This document shows, one piece after another, positions 22,901 through 37,900 of a stretch of 64,000 nt of DNA. A model generated the notes under the pieces. That model saw only the letters and a list, made by a program, of their open reading frames with translations, made no database searches and was not told where the DNA came from. Each line of letters begins with the position of its first letter. Positions within the stretch are counted from its first letter, which is position 1. The translations under genes were made by a program, and so were the position numbers. Origin of the DNA: Macrocystis pyrifera (lineage: Eukaryota > Sar > Phaeophyceae > Laminariales > Laminariaceae); contig JASSKH010000005.1 of assembly GCA_031763025.1 (NCBI GenBank), positions 8,677,514 through 8,741,513 on the forward strand, written 5' to 3'.

Positions 22901-25900
22901 CCCATCAGGTGATGGTAAAATGACACGCACCCCACCTCGGTCTGAAACAACTATTGTGGTTTGTTTTTTGGGGCACGATATACATATCGCTATCGTTCTC
23001 GTAGTTTTTGGCTGTCACATGGGGTTGTCTGCTATTTTATGGTCGGTTGTCTCCTATTTTATAGTACAGTGCTGCTGTGCTTACGTAGCCTGCTCTGTTT
23101 CAGCTCACAAAGTTTTCAGGCATTACAAGTCGCCACTCGGCGTTGTACCCGCAGAGCCAACACTTCTTTTGGCTGGCCCCATACGTAGCAACGTCAGCCA
23201 CAGACAACGTGATGTTTTTTTTTTTTCCACGTTCCTTTCAGGCTCGAACACTTTTATGCACTGAACGAAACACCTCATTTTCCTTCATCTCACTACCAAT
23301 GCTACCCTGCCTCGACTGCTGGTTTTGGTGTTCGTATACGCCTCCTTATATACCTTGGGGCCAAAAAACACCCGGTATACCCAAACCACCAACCGTGGGG
23401 GGAAAAAAATATAACAGGTGCACGGCTGGCAACTACTGTCCTTCTGCCGCGATGCCGGAGCAAGCCTGCCCCCAGGGCTACTACAGCCTGGACGGCGCCT
23501 CCAACTGCACCGGGTGCTCCCCAGGGTTCTCGTGCTCCGCCGTGACCTCGACGCCCGTCGCGTGCACCCCGGGCACCTTCTCCGTCGCCCTAGCTACCAA
23601 CTGCACGTCGTGCCCCCCCGGCTACTACTGCCCCAACACACAAGCCGCCGAGTTCTACGAGTGTCCTGCCGGGACCTACTCGACCGGGGGTGCTTCGTCT
23701 TGCCAGGCGTGCTCGCCGGGTTTCTACTGTCCGCTCACCACGGTGGCGGTGGAGCTGGCGTGCCCTGATGGGTACTACGCGGGCGGAAGCGCGGACAACT
23801 GCACGGCTTGCGCCGCCGGGTTCGCGTGCAACTCGGACGGCAGCAACATGGTGGCGTGCGAGCTCGGGTACTACTCTCAGGCCGGGGCGACGGAGTGTGT
23901 GCCGTGTCCGGCTGGGTTCTACTGCCCATTCACGACCTCCGTGAGTACATCGAACTACAGCTATAAGCTCGTTTGGGCTGGTCGGTGTTACCTGCCCGGT
24001 TGCTTTGCCCTTTGTAATGGTTTGCTTAGTTTTTCTTTAACTTTCAAGGGGTTTTCTGTCTTCTTCGTTCTTGTCCGGTGGCTACGTACGAATAGCTTCT
24101 ATACACGAGGAACGAACGCCCGCCGTACTCTCCCTTCTCAGCTTGCAGCATCATATTTCCCGAAGGAGAACCTTGTTTATATACGCATCTATTGTTGCTG
24201 GTGTATGTCTTGAATGACATATGGTGATGATGATGTTCTCACATTAGCTCACTCCCCTGAAATCCTGCCTGTCCCATACGCGCGATCGAAGTATGACACC
24301 AACCGTGAAAATATGAGTTTTGAGACGAAGAAAAAACATGATCTCACAACCTTGTTTTTTTCTGTTTTTTCAAAGTAGATGTATGGTTTGATGTCCCATA
24401 ACGTGTTGTGTAAGCCGTAATCCTTTATAACACGACACGGGGCACGTGCACGTAGCTTGCGTCCATTTTTGGCGACCATCTTACTGACTTGTATGATGGC
24501 CGGGAGGGGTATCAAAACATACGTAGCGCCACGAAAAGAAACATGATACGTATATCGCGCTTGTCAGAGCTTATATATCTATCTCATGAAAAAAACAAAT
24601 CGTGCCCACGCGCATATTCGAAAAATTAAATGAGTCACGATTGTACTGCTACGGCGGCGGCGCCGCGGTGACCCGGTTTGGCATGGCACTGAATGGACTG
24701 ATTGATGTGTGACACAACGGCATCCACCCTCGGCGCGATGAGCGAATGGTTATCGACAAATTGTCGCCAGCAGCCTACCGCGTAAGCGCATAGTGCATGA
24801 AAAACTCGTATTGTTGTTACTTATTTTTCCTTCCGACAATGTGTCGTACTTAGACATCACAGTACAGTGGGTCGCCCCTTTTATGGGACCCTAGCCCCTT
24901 TCAATCCTCTTAGGACAAATTGCTTATAACTTGACTGGTTTGTCCCTAAAACGGGATTGCAGTACGAAAAGGGCTATGGGACCCTAGTGTCAGTATTCGG
25001 GATCGGAAGTCCCTTGTGTACCACATTGCCCCTCGTCAGGGTTGGTACCGGTGCCCTGAAGCCAATAGTGGGCAACAACGGTGGGCAGAAATTTGACGTC
25101 CCCTAAACCTACCGTTTTCCCTTATCGAGGGGGCGTCCCCTGAAAGGAGAATACCTACTGTATTACGTGTCCCATTCCGACTTGAACCGAACACGAGTAT
25201 CCTCTACCACCGCAGTAGTACTGTAGTAGCAGCAGTGGTCTCTCTTCTATCACTATCGAGCAATGAATGTCCCGCTTACCCCAGTACCGTGTCATAAGTA
25301 GTATATATTACCGTGTCGTATGCACGCATACATAGCGCGCGTCCCCGCGCGCGTACATACAATTAACGTGACGCACGCCCCCTCTTTGCTGATTTTTGTT
25401 TACCTCCCGCACCCCCCACCCCCCCCCGACCCTATCCTAGGAGATAGATGGTGGCCACAGGCGGCCAAACAGGAAGGGGATAAGACTAGCAAAAAAGTTT
25501 CTATGTAATACATGGAAACAACGTAATAAGCGCCCAATTGTTGGAGGTGTCTCTATTAGGAATAGGAACGGTGCTCCGTCTCGAAAGGGATGCGTAGTCA
25601 ATGGCCAAATGACTAAGGGAAGCAACAAATGAGTACGCCCCCCCCCCCCTGGTGCAAGCAAACGTCTGCCCTGGCCGGTGTAAACCCGACGTTCTCCGTC
25701 TCGGCATTGTAGGGATGCGAGGATCTATGGTCATAGGACTACAGCCATGCATTATAATGAGTGCCCCCCCCTCACCCCCGCACCCCCCCCACAAAATCAA
25801 ATCCCTACACATCTCAGGCCACGATTTCGGAGTGCGCCGAAGGATCGTTCTCTCTGGGCGCCCAATCTTCGTGCGAGGCATGCGAAGCCGGCTACTACTG

Positions 25901-28900
25901 CCCCTACCTCGATAGCGATGAATCTCGGCCGTGCTTGTCGGGGTCCTACGCAACCGGAGGCAAAAAAACATGCACTGACTGCCCCGCAGGATCCATGTGC
26001 AGGTAGGCGATGCTATTGGTAGTTATAGTTTCTGTTCTGCGGACGCATCGTGCATATAATAATAGGGGCGTGAGGATCGGGTAGGTTGTAACTATACTCG
26101 TAGACTGATCGAGAGTCGGTTCGGGGAAATAGTGTCCCCAACGATGTATATTTTGCGATCGATAGAGATGAACGGGGGGGGGGGGGGGGGGTGGTATGAC
26201 TCAGACCTGTACACGTATCGTGCACCCATACAGTATATAGACCAAACGCTGGAAGAGAGCCGGCATCAACGAGAAGCTCGGAAACGAATGCGCTGGGCAA
26301 GCTTTGACAACTACACCAACGTTGTTTATCTATTGGTTGATGTCGAAAGGTCTACATGACACCATCATACCATCGACAGGAGTGTGATATTGTTTTTTCT
26401 GTTTGCCCTTCATCTTTTAGATTGACACAACTACAATCTACATACATATGCTTCAAGTTGCAGCCTCCTGCCCCCCCCCCCCCCCCCCCCTTCCTACATA
26501 TATATATATAGGTTGGGTTGGCGTCGGTTAGTAATGGCGCTGTACAATATGCCTTTTACTGCGTGAGGTAGACAACCAGGATACCGTTTTTTCTGTTCCT
26601 TTTTGACGGTCACTACGGCGGGCGATCGAGCTAGATCATTTGTGAGGTGTGGAGAACCTTAGGTCCGCACCAGGGGAGCATCGTATCACGTTGTGTGTAT
26701 ATGGCAAGGCACTCACGGGGCAGGTGCTCAGAGTAGTAAACTCATTGCTGCCTCTGGAACTGATCACATCAGAAGTACATAAACTATTAATAGTCCGAAG
26801 CTGTCCTTCATAGCATTTCCGCCTCGCAAGCGGTTCTTAGAAGAATGCTTCTCATCCTTCGTGTCACCCGCCGAACACCTCACGGCGCTTCGCGCTTGGT
26901 TGCAACCAATGTCTGCCTGGTCGTCGAAAACTCGACGTGCTCTGTCTCGGCATTGTAGGGATGCAAGGGTCTATAGTCATACTACTATGCCATGCATGAC
27001 ATGAGTAAGTACCCCCCCCCCCCCTCCCTCCCCCCCCGTTTTTTTTGGCTGACCCTGATTCGCACAAACGGATTTTTTTCAAAGGGGCAACTAAACACAC
27101 TACACCCCCTACTGTACGTACTGTACATACATACCCAACCTGTTTTTTTTGCTATGCTGGTGTCGCTCCATCCGCAACAGTTCAACCGCCACCGCCGATA
27201 CGGACCCCTGCGGCGAGGGTTACTACAGCTTGCTCGGCGACCCCATCTGTACGGCCTGCCCCGCAGGCTACCGCTGCCCGCAAACAGACGACGACCCCAT
27301 CTCCTGCGACCCCCGGCTACTACAGGTATAGACAACGGTTGACACCTGGATTGTGGTAGGGATACGTTTGGAAAAATATGAATTTTTAGAAAAACACCTC
27401 AGTTAGCCGTGACGAAGATCGAGTTTTTCCTCTAAACTCATGTTTCGCCCTCATGTTTTGCCAAGCTCGGTGTGACGGGTGCGATATAAAAGCAAAGGCA
27501 CACTTTCGTATGGAGTGGTCCGTGTGTACTTTTCTGGTTACTACCCCGGAGAAGCTTGTTCCTTTTTTCTGTTCGAAATGTACCGAATATTTATGTATAA
27601 AAATATGAACAATATACATACGTTAATCACCTCATCTTTAAGAGGCTTTTTTCTTGCTTGAGTAGGAGGAGAGGGGGGAGGAGGAGGACGAGGAGGAGGA
27701 GGAGGAGGAGGAGGAGGAGGAGGAGAAGGAGAAGGAGAAGGGGGAGAAGGAAGAGGAAGGAGGAGGGAGCTCTGTGGCTCACCCCAACAGCCGATACAAA
27801 TACATAAAAAAAACTGCTACCCTTGGCGTATATGTGTATGTGTATAGCTCCGATACACAATCCCACAAGGGCTGGGCTAGTCTAGCGAATTGCATTTCAA
27901 AAAAAAATACTGTTGTACTGTTGCGTTGACCCGTGTAGTTCGATGACCGTGGTGGGATTTGCATTAGCCTACTTATGGCTGTTTTCACGCACTGCTCCCG
28001 CTTTTGAGCTACATATATATAAGAGAACTCGCTGTTGTCGTTGATGATGACTTCACTCCGAGCTGTAAACAATTAGACAGGTCGGAAGGCCCAAAACACA
28101 CAGGGCAGCTAGCCCCTTCAGCCGAGGGGCCTCCCATCCTCTCGAGTCGGTGTAAAGTGATATTTGGGCTGACCCCAAGTTGCAACCCCGCCTTACATAT
28201 ACCGTGGCACGGCTGACTCTGAGAGCAAAAAAAAAAAAACAAAACAAAACAGAAGCACTCTGAGAGAAAAAAGAAGGGGGGATGGTGTTGAAACGCGCAC
28301 ACTTCTCTGAGTGAGTAAGCTCAGACTTCGCGAAAACCGCAATATATACCTGGTAGGGCACACAACACCTGTTCAAGATTTATTTCAATAAAAAGAGCTG
28401 TATTATACTTATCCCTGGTAAACGGTTTGGTCTCTAACGTTGACTTCGACATTAAATAGATGTTATCATGCTGATATTGTGCGCTGACCCATAATTTGCC
28501 GGCAGAGCAGCTTAGATTCGTTTCGCGTACAATTGTCACAAATATTCTTGACATGGCGATTTTCCAAGTTGCGGAACGAATGAGCACGGCGAATTCCCGA
28601 GTTCTTGTATCAAAGATAGTTCACCGAAGCATTCCTCTCAAACGCTGCGGTGCCCGTAGCGCATGATATATACCACAACGCTCTGTGTCCGCCCAAATGG
28701 TCGTTGATTTTTTTTTTACCCCGTCCACAACACCTTGCGCCACCCAAGTAATCGTTGCCTCAGTCCCGGCATTGCGTATAGGGATGCGAGGGTCTATGGT
28801 CATACGACCACAGCCATGATTGACACGAGCACGCCCCCCCTATACACCCCCCCCACGCTCTACGTACGCCTAAATTGTCATCGAAAACGCCTCTTCCCCT

Positions 28901-31900
28901 CGCCTACCGTCATGCTTCCCCCTCTTTGTCTTTGGCCGCGATAGTACCTCTGCATCAGTCAACTGCACCTCTTGCCCGGCAGGCTACTTCTGCGACAACC
29001 CCGAGGCCTCGCCGCAGCCATGCGAAGTCGGGTACTACAGCGGCGGCGGCTCCTCCGTGTGCTCCGCGTGCCAGCCCGGATACCGCTGCCCCGAGGCCTC
29101 CGTCAGCGCAACTCCTACCGGTTCGGAATGTCCCGAGGGGACGTACTGTAACCCCGCACGAACCCTTCTGGAGTGTCCGGCGGGAACATACGGTGAGAGT
29201 ATTGAGGAGGGGGAGGCAGCGGTGGAGGGAGATGGGGGGGGGGGGGAAGCTTTTTGAGAGCGGTGAACGATTTGGGATCGAAGGGAACTATTTTATGAAG
29301 AACTAGTGCGCTCAATGAAGCACATGAATAGAGGTTGCCCCCTTAGGGTATCCGCCACGAACGGGTTTCCGCCATTTTGTGGAGGCCGGACCCTACCCTT
29401 CCCGCCGACTATTGCCACATTGACGACCGCGTACCGTACCCACATTCGTTCCGGGTGCCCGGGTACCCGGAAATATTTCGACGTTTGTACTTCTTGTTTC
29501 AGTAGCACGACGAATAGAGACAGAATAGAGAAAAAAGCATACTAATGTCCGGTACTGGATGGAGTGAGTAACAAAGTGTTCCGTTTTTCGATTCTATACT
29601 CCAGCCGGCTGCTCTTGCAATCTAGTGCACAAAACCCTTGCGTATAGGCATGTCATTAGGGGTGTAGATGTGCTTAAAATGTACAAAGTTAATGCGGGGA
29701 CTCGTGTAGTTGAGGGTTTGAGTAGCCTCGTAAACATGGGAACACTAGTCAACGACCCCCCCCCCATGGAAGCCTGCAACACATACCTGGTGTGTGATAT
29801 AAGAAGTATTCGTCAGCGTTGAGAACTGAGTGTGTAGTGCTCAATTTAGTCGTTTTCAAGAGATAGTACGGAATAACATAATGAACCGGGGTTCCGCGGG
29901 CGGGTACCCACGGGTACCCAGGTACATGTTGGCGTTCCTACGTCTCTATGAGCATGTTGCGTACCGTTCATATGCGTTAGCATTGAGTGCCAAGTATGTG
30001 GTGCTCATTTTGAATCAGTCTTCTAGAGATACCATGGAAGATGAATGAACCGGGGTGAACCGGGGTTTCTCAAAACGGGCGGGTACCCGGGTACCCGTGG
30101 CGTCATTACCCGCAGGGTCCAAATCGCGGCGGGTATTGAGGTCGGGCCCCACCCGTTGAACGGGTAGCACCCATCCGGGTATACTCTCCGGGTACCCGAG
30201 TAAGAGATGAAAGGAGAAAACCTCTACACACAAGTCCCGCATATGTTCCTTCTCTCGTACGGGATAACTAGAGTAATCATGAGCAAATATGATGTGCCAT
30301 AGTAATCACAACTATTAAGGCTGAAAAAAGGTATGGGGATACCAGGTACATGGTTGCTGGGCCCATCGTGGGGTTCTGGTCACTATGCCCCCCCCCCCCC
30401 TGTAAAATAAATAATGTCGCTCATGTAGTCCTTATGCTACTCCTGCCAATACATAGCTTGTACGAGTACGTACACAGCGTAACTTAGCGTCAAGTTTTAT
30501 CTGCTTCAACTCCCGGGGCAGGGAGGCCTCGATGCCCCTTCCTATTGAACCTGGCGCGGTGGTCATTTTCTGTTTCGCGTTTATTAGGTAACGTTACTGC
30601 CGCCGCAAGCCTCGAGGAGGGCTGCCAATCGTGTACCGAGGGATACTACTGCACAGACACGGGAAACACGCTCGCAACGCGTAAGATCTGCCCGGCCGGG
30701 TACTACTGTCCCGTGGGGTCGTCCTCCCCTAGCGCCTGCGCGGCTGGTCTCTACAACTCCCTCACGGGGAGTTGGTCGAGCAACGATTGTGCAGGTGAAT
30801 TCGTTCGTTTTTGTTTTTTTTTCTGGTGGAATATTGGTTGCTTGTTGTTCCTCGCGGTGGGCGGAATCTCCCCGATCGCGTGTCGTTTCCCTCCTGTGCC
30901 AAAACAAAGTGAATCCACACTACAGTAGCTCTAGTAGTTAATCGAACTATTAATAATTAGTTCGTCCACCCTTGCCCCTCATAGGATATGTCGCGTCCTT
31001 CTTGTGGCAAGTATAATTTACCCTTTTAGGACCGCAGTCTCTTTAGGTCAGCTTTGGGGACGAAACACTTGGAATTAGAATGGTTTGTCCCTAGATCGGG
31101 ACTGCAGTACTCGAGGGGATAATCCACACTAGCTGAAGCCAGTAGCTAATTTGTTCAATCCACCCAGTACCTGTACCTAAATTAATCGTATAGCTGTGCT
31201 CGTGGCCGAAAATCCTGAAATTTTAACAAATGTCGGCCTGCTGATTTTCTCAACTCCCACATTATTTACGAAATAACGTGGAGAAAGCTTCGTGACTTCG
31301 TCATTCCATCAAAAAAAAAATGCTGTGTTGTGTATCCTAGGTAAAATCGTACCAGGTGCACACACAAAGGCTTTTGTGAAGCAGTCGAACAGCAGCAGGA
31401 CACCGCCGTGTCAGGCTATACTTTATATACTCCGACGGTCACGTAGCTTTCATTAGCTTTTAGTAGCACTGCTGCTGCGCGCGAGTTTTTTTTCGCAGGC
31501 GCTACGAGGCATGATGTGTGCAAAGCATGCGCAAGCACGCATGCAGGGTCTCCTTTCAGGAAATAAAATGGTCCTTGTACGTTCCCGGACATAGTTGTAG
31601 GTAGGGGCTATTTTCCTCAATCGCTTTCTACTCTCTGGTGCCGCTGTATGTGAGCCTGCGACGGAACTAACACCGCCTTACTGTTCCTGTACAGCCAGCA
31701 GGCTGTTTTCCCATCCCAGGGACATCCTTTTTGGGTCCCTGGGTTTGACTCCCAAGAATTCCGGCGGTGATTCAATAACCTGGCGGGTTTTCCGTTGTCT
31801 TTTTTCCATTTGACGCCCATTCATTTTGACGCGGTAGGGAGTTTGAATAGAGAAACATTTCATGTTCCTCTGCGAAAAAGTATGAGGTGCAATCGTTCTT

Positions 31901-34900
31901 TTGAGCACACAAACGGAATTTATGAACACGTCACGGACTTCGATAACACAGCGGGCTTGGGTAAACACACGTAGAAAGAACTTGCAATAAATTGTGTATT
32001 GTTTGCTCGTCGTGTGGCCCGTATGCCATCTGTGCGAGGGTCGCCCTTGTGTATCCTTTCCCAGACTCGCTACACAAACGGGAGACCGTTATTCACACAC
32101 GGCCCTAAAAATGTTTTGCTAGCTCCGCCTTTAAGGTGATGATCGCCTCGTTTCCGCACGCATCGCTAGCGTCTCCAATATCTTCTCTAAAAAATGCATT
32201 TGGCTTTACGAATGCATACTAATAATTCCAAGACATAAAATCAATTATTTCATTGCGCTCATACCCCCCCCCCCCTCCCTCTTCATTGCATCGTTTATCA
32301 AAGGCAGATTCACCCCCGCTTCTTCCTCCTTCCCCCCCCCCCCCTGCCTCCCAAACAAATCCTTCATGGGATATCATACGTCTCTTCAGAATGTGACACC
32401 CCCCCCTCCCCCCCTGCCTCCCAAACAAATCCTCCACGGGATATTATACGTCTCTTCAGAATGTGCTGCCGGCTACTACTGTACGAGTGGGTCTTCCTCG
32501 AGCACATCCAGCGTGTGCCCCGCCGGTAACTACTGCCCGGCAAGAACCCCGTCGTCGACATCCTACCCTTGCCCCGCGGGAACCTATTCCGGAGACACGG
32601 GCAACAAGCTCACAACCGACTGCCTCGCGTGCACGGTGGGCGCGTACTGCCCGCAAGGGTCGACGGCCCCGACGAGCTGCTTGGCCGGGACGTACCAGCC
32701 CGCCGCGTCGGCGACCGACGCCAGCGCCTGCTTGGCGTGTGAGGCGGGATGGGCGTGTCCTTCCACCGGGATGTGGGAGATGACCACCCAGTGAGTTGAC
32801 GATGATATTTCTGTTGAGCCACCACCTACCCCACCCACCCAATCCATCCTGCCACCCAACCCACCCACCCACTCACACACCCGGTCATACTCAGATACTG
32901 AACACACCAGACACACACAGAGTTTGAAAAACTGATGCGTACCGGTACGGTACAATAACTAATCGTGCAGTATGCGCGATGTTTTTATATTTGTGCTTTT
33001 CTTGAGACATCGCTCTTTTTTCGTTGTCCGCGAAGTCTTTGGTGTACGTATAGTGTTGTTTCGTTTTGAGCGTCCGTGTACATGTCGTTTCTCGACACAT
33101 TGTACCTGACTGCACCGTTACGGCATCGACCCAAAACCTATAATGCAAAGGAAAATGCCGCCTGCTGACTCCGAAATCCGGACCATCCACCGTCTCTGTC
33201 CGTGATGCCACCCCGATTAGGTGTGGTATGGGGAGCTATTGTCCGGAAGGAACGTCTTACCGCACACAGTATGCGTGCGATGCAGGGACGTACACGGACT
33301 CGACGAACCTGACGCACACAAACCAGTGCACGTGAGTCTTTCGTCTAGTCGTGGGCCAAATACGAGAAGCTACGGAAACAAAATGTTGAAAGTCGGAAGC
33401 AAGGTACAGAAGAGACTTAATCTACAGTACGTGCATAAGTACGTTTTTTATATAAGATTTTACTAGTTTTTTCTGTTTCCCCTTTTAATTTGCTTCGCTC
33501 CTTTTTATTCTGAGAAAATGTATTCTGAGTTGATCAAGGGTTGGTCGAAGATCACGCAAATGCATGCTGTACATCATCGGCTGGCAAAGCAAAGTAATTA
33601 CTGATAGATACCTGGTAGACAAAAAAAAAAAAAAAAAAAAAAAACTCCGTACATGATGACGGTAGATGGGGCCGGCGCTGAAAGTATGCTCACCCAGCCC
33701 CTATTAATAGTGGCCGACCGAAACAAATCTTGAATTTTTCGCTGACTGAAAAAAAAAAAACGCGTGGTACGATATGGGTAGTAATTTGTAGCACATTTCG
33801 GCCAAAACGGTTCAAATTGATTGGGGCACTGACTCACCTGTGCCCCAATATCCGTGAAATGCGTCTTTTTTGTTCGTCAAATTTAGTTGTCACAAGCCTT
33901 TTTTTCAGGTAATGTAATATTTTACTGTTGATCGGGTTAAACCGTACCTGGTACGTACGATGTCTCTCAAAACCAGTTATTTTTTTGTAAGGTAACTCCT
34001 CTTCGATGGAGAACAGTACCCTCCGTACAAGAATCAATATGGATGCATATATGTGCACCCCTGAGACACCTTACCGTGGCATGATTCCAGCACCCAGTGT
34101 GCTCTATGTGTGGAGTCGCAGCAGTGTCGGGGGCGGCAGCACGGGCCTTCGCTTCTGGTGCGTAGTGGCACGATGATAGCAGGCACGGTGCAGTGCGCGA
34201 GTGAGCAGCGTTTTGTTTTTACGAGCAAGACACACAGGGAGTTTACAAGCCTCAGTCAAAGTTTGAACAAGGGATGAGTCTATGCCATATCCCGTAGGGT
34301 ATAGGGGCGGGTGATTGTTTTTTTTCATTACTATAACAATAGTAGAAATACATCATTTGTTTCGTTTGTAGGAGATGATGTGATGAGGCAACGGGAAGAA
34401 AAGGAACAACAGTCAAGATCTCAACTGCTGCCTACATATACGCTACAAGTACGCCTATGGCCCCGAACCAACCCGCACCCTTCCCAAGGCTCAACCCCTC
34501 TCCCCCACCCTCCCTCCAACCCGACAAACCTTCTCCTCCCCTCCCCCCCCCCCCCTCCCACCCGACGAAACACGAAAACACGGCAGCATGTGCCCCGAGC
34601 GCAAGAATTGCCCCTTAGGGTCCTCCTCGGTAGACTGGTCGGACTGCGGCGCGGGTTACTACTGCCCCGCGGGAACTCCGTCCGGGACCTCGTACCCTTG
34701 CCCTTCGGGGTCCTACTCGAATCGTACCGACCTCGCCGCCGCCAGCGAGTGCTACCCCTGTCCCTTGGGTTTCTGGTGCGGAGGCAGTGGTTCGAAAGAG
34801 CCGGACGGGCCGTGCCAGGCGGGGTACTACTGCCCTCTCTCTCGACGGGATCCGCCACGGACTATCCGTGTCCGGCGGGAACGTTCTCGAACTCGACGTC

Positions 34901-37900
34901 CCTGTATCGCGAAAGTCAATGCGAGGATTGTCCACCCGGGTGAGGTTCTACTTCAATATTTGTACTATGTCGTAAAGAGGCGTGCTTTGTAGAATAGTAT
35001 AGAGGTATACGTACAGCAGCACCTCGTTTTATTTTCTGTCTGCTAGGGCTCTTCTCTTGCGGAGGAGGTGCGTGTATCTCGCCCCAATAACTGGCATTGT
35101 TTGGGTGGAAAATATGTACCGGGTATTGACAGTAGAATTTACCCCGATGGGAAGAAAACTCACGGCTTGTTCCTACAGCAGGCGCAAACGCAAATGGGAC
35201 AATGTTCCTCCGGTAGTTTGTCAGGTAGTTTGTCGGGTAATTCCTCGGGTAATTCCTCGGGTAGTTCCTCGGGTAGTTCCTCGGGTAGTCCCTTGGGTGG
35301 TTCTTCGGGTAAGTCCTCGGGAAGTTCCTCGGGTAGTTCCTCGGTTAGCTTGTCGGGTAGCTTGTCGGGTAGCTTGTCGGGTAGTTCCTCGGGTAGTTCC
35401 TTGGGTAGTTCCTTGGGTAGTTCCTTGGGTAGTTCCTCGGGTATTTTCTCGGATGAGGAACCTGCTCAGTTTTGAAACCTGTTGGGTCAAATGCCTGCTA
35501 CGTGTTTCAAGTCGTACGAATACATATTAAAGCACGCGTCATAACTTCGTACATAAAACAACGGCCTTTGAAGGAGGAAATATATACTATTCCTTCATAA
35601 ATCCGGCTCCCGCTTGGCAACATTCACGAAGAAAAACGCCTACGATGCAACTCCAGATCTTTATTTAAGCCTTACTAATTCGACGCGAGTTGCTGAGGGG
35701 AAGAAAAAGGCTGCTGCAGTCTTCTCTCGCGATATAAAAAGCAAGCCACGAACAGTGGTAGGGAGGGAAGGGGGATTCAGAGCCCTACTACGTATGTCCC
35801 ACCGGATTGGAGTTACTACTATTACGGGGGTCCATAGTTAACAGGACCTATGGTATACATAAAAACCTATATATTTACCTATTTTTGCTAACAAAATTTG
35901 GTCCCGTTAACTACGGACCCCCGTAATACTGTATTATAGTATGGAGAGATAAAAGAAGGGTGAACAAAAAAATGGGGGGTGGATGGAAAGGAAAAATCGA
36001 GGCATGCAATATTCAGGGCGACGGTGGGGGTGGGGGAACGAGAAAAAAAGGAGGGCTGTACCGTTTTGGTGGCGGTCTACGAGGAAAACGAAAAGGATCC
36101 GAAACCGGGGACGCAAGATTGGCATTCCAGGAGTGGGAGAAAGCCTCCCGGAAGTAGAATGGGGGCGCCTTTATTGGTTGAGTCTGTTTCCGTTTCTTGC
36201 TGACTATGTGTTGTTTTTGCACACGTGTTTCTCATTCCCGGTTAAATGAATATGGTGCGCGAAAAGCGAGAAAATCGAGGCATGCAATATTCAGGGCGAC
36301 GGTGGGGGTGGGGGAACGAGAAAAAAAGGGGGGCTGTACCGTTTTGGTGGCGGTCTACGAGGAAAACGAAAAGGATCCGAAACCGGGGACGCAAGATTGG
36401 CATTCCAGGAGTGGGAGAAAGCCTCCCGGAAGTAGAATGGGGGCGCCTTTATTGGTTGAGTCTGTTTCCGTTTCTTGCTGACTATGTGTTGTTTTTGCAC
36501 ACGTGTTTCTCATTCCCGGTTAAATGAATATGGTGCGCGAAAAGCGAGAAAGGGACAAAGTGTGGAGGGCCCCCCCCGATCTGACGATTGTAAATATAAG
36601 GGTTGGAAATGTGACTTTTTGCCATTTTTTACGAGCAGACTAATGATACACACCTTGGCGTTACATAATTGTCTGACCCTTTTCCAACGCGAAAACAAAA
36701 TCTCACTCTCAATTTTGCACGTGCTTGTCCCCAAACGGAGGTGCAGGGGAAAAGCGGGGTGTTAATTAACCTTGTTAGCACTGCACTGTTGCAGAGACAA
36801 CATATCTGACTCTAATTCCAAGTAATTTGTCCCCCAAACGGGTGTACGGTCCCAAACGGTTGTTTTCTGTCGATCGTCCCCTCCTCAGGTACTACTGTGC
36901 GGAAGCGTCCACGACGACCGAGCCGTGCCCGGCGGGAAGGTATAGCCCTTACAACGCCACCGAGGTAAGCTTAAGGTTGAGGCGTGGCGTCCGTTGTAGG
37001 GCCAATGTCCACCTAGATGGTGGGGCAAGTGAACTCGACAGGTAGGCGCTGCAGCTCTTCCGTTGTTTTTTTTCCGGGGAGGGAAGAAATAGATACTTTG
37101 TTACCCCAGCTGCTGGTACGGAACGACTCATTCGAGAAATTGTTTTCCGCCGGGCACCGGTTTTGTTACCCGAAAGCTCTTTCTTTTGTTTCGATAACAT
37201 ACAAGAATTTTATGCAGCAGTCAGAAGAAAACCTGCGGCTCGACTCAGCACCACCAGGCTACCGGGCTTCCGTGTGATACAAGCCCTCCTTTTTTTCTAT
37301 ACGTACACGACGAGGACCCTCTCTCTCCGGGTGCCGACATTCAGTGGTGGTGTTTTCTTTTTTCAGAGTTGTTCACGGGTCGGATAAAACGTCGCGGGTC
37401 AGGTCGGGTCAATTCGAGCAAGAGTGGTCGGATCCGATCCGTGATTGTTTGAAAACCTCCCGACCCGATCCGACCGGACCCGACCCGACCCGTGAGATAT
37501 CAAAACATTCCTGACCCGACCCGCGGGTGGGGTCATGTTCATGGCCCGTCAAGAGCCATGATTTCCTCCCCCCGGCACAATGTGATTCCAATTTATTACC
37601 AGGGGGGGGGGGGGGGGGGAGGTGTACTCGATATCATTCTCCGGGGGGAGGAGGTATTGTACTCGATCTCATGCATGGCAGTAGACCCTCGCATCCCTAC
37701 AATGCCGGGACGGAGCACGTCGGGTTTTCACGGACCAGGCAGACATTGCTTGCACCAAGCGCGAAGCGCCGTGAAGTGTCCGGCGAGTCGCATGAAGGGG
37801 TGAGCAGCATCCTGTTAAGAACCACTTGTGAGGCGGACTTGCATATGGATGACAGCTTCCATGTTTTAATTTAATTTCCGGTGAAGCCACTTCCAGAGAC

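Noticed and set aside
35068-35475. 136-codon Ser-Gly-rich frame in intron 15
   Set aside because: It is mostly a 12-bp minisatellite that is open on both strands; no start or splice evidence.
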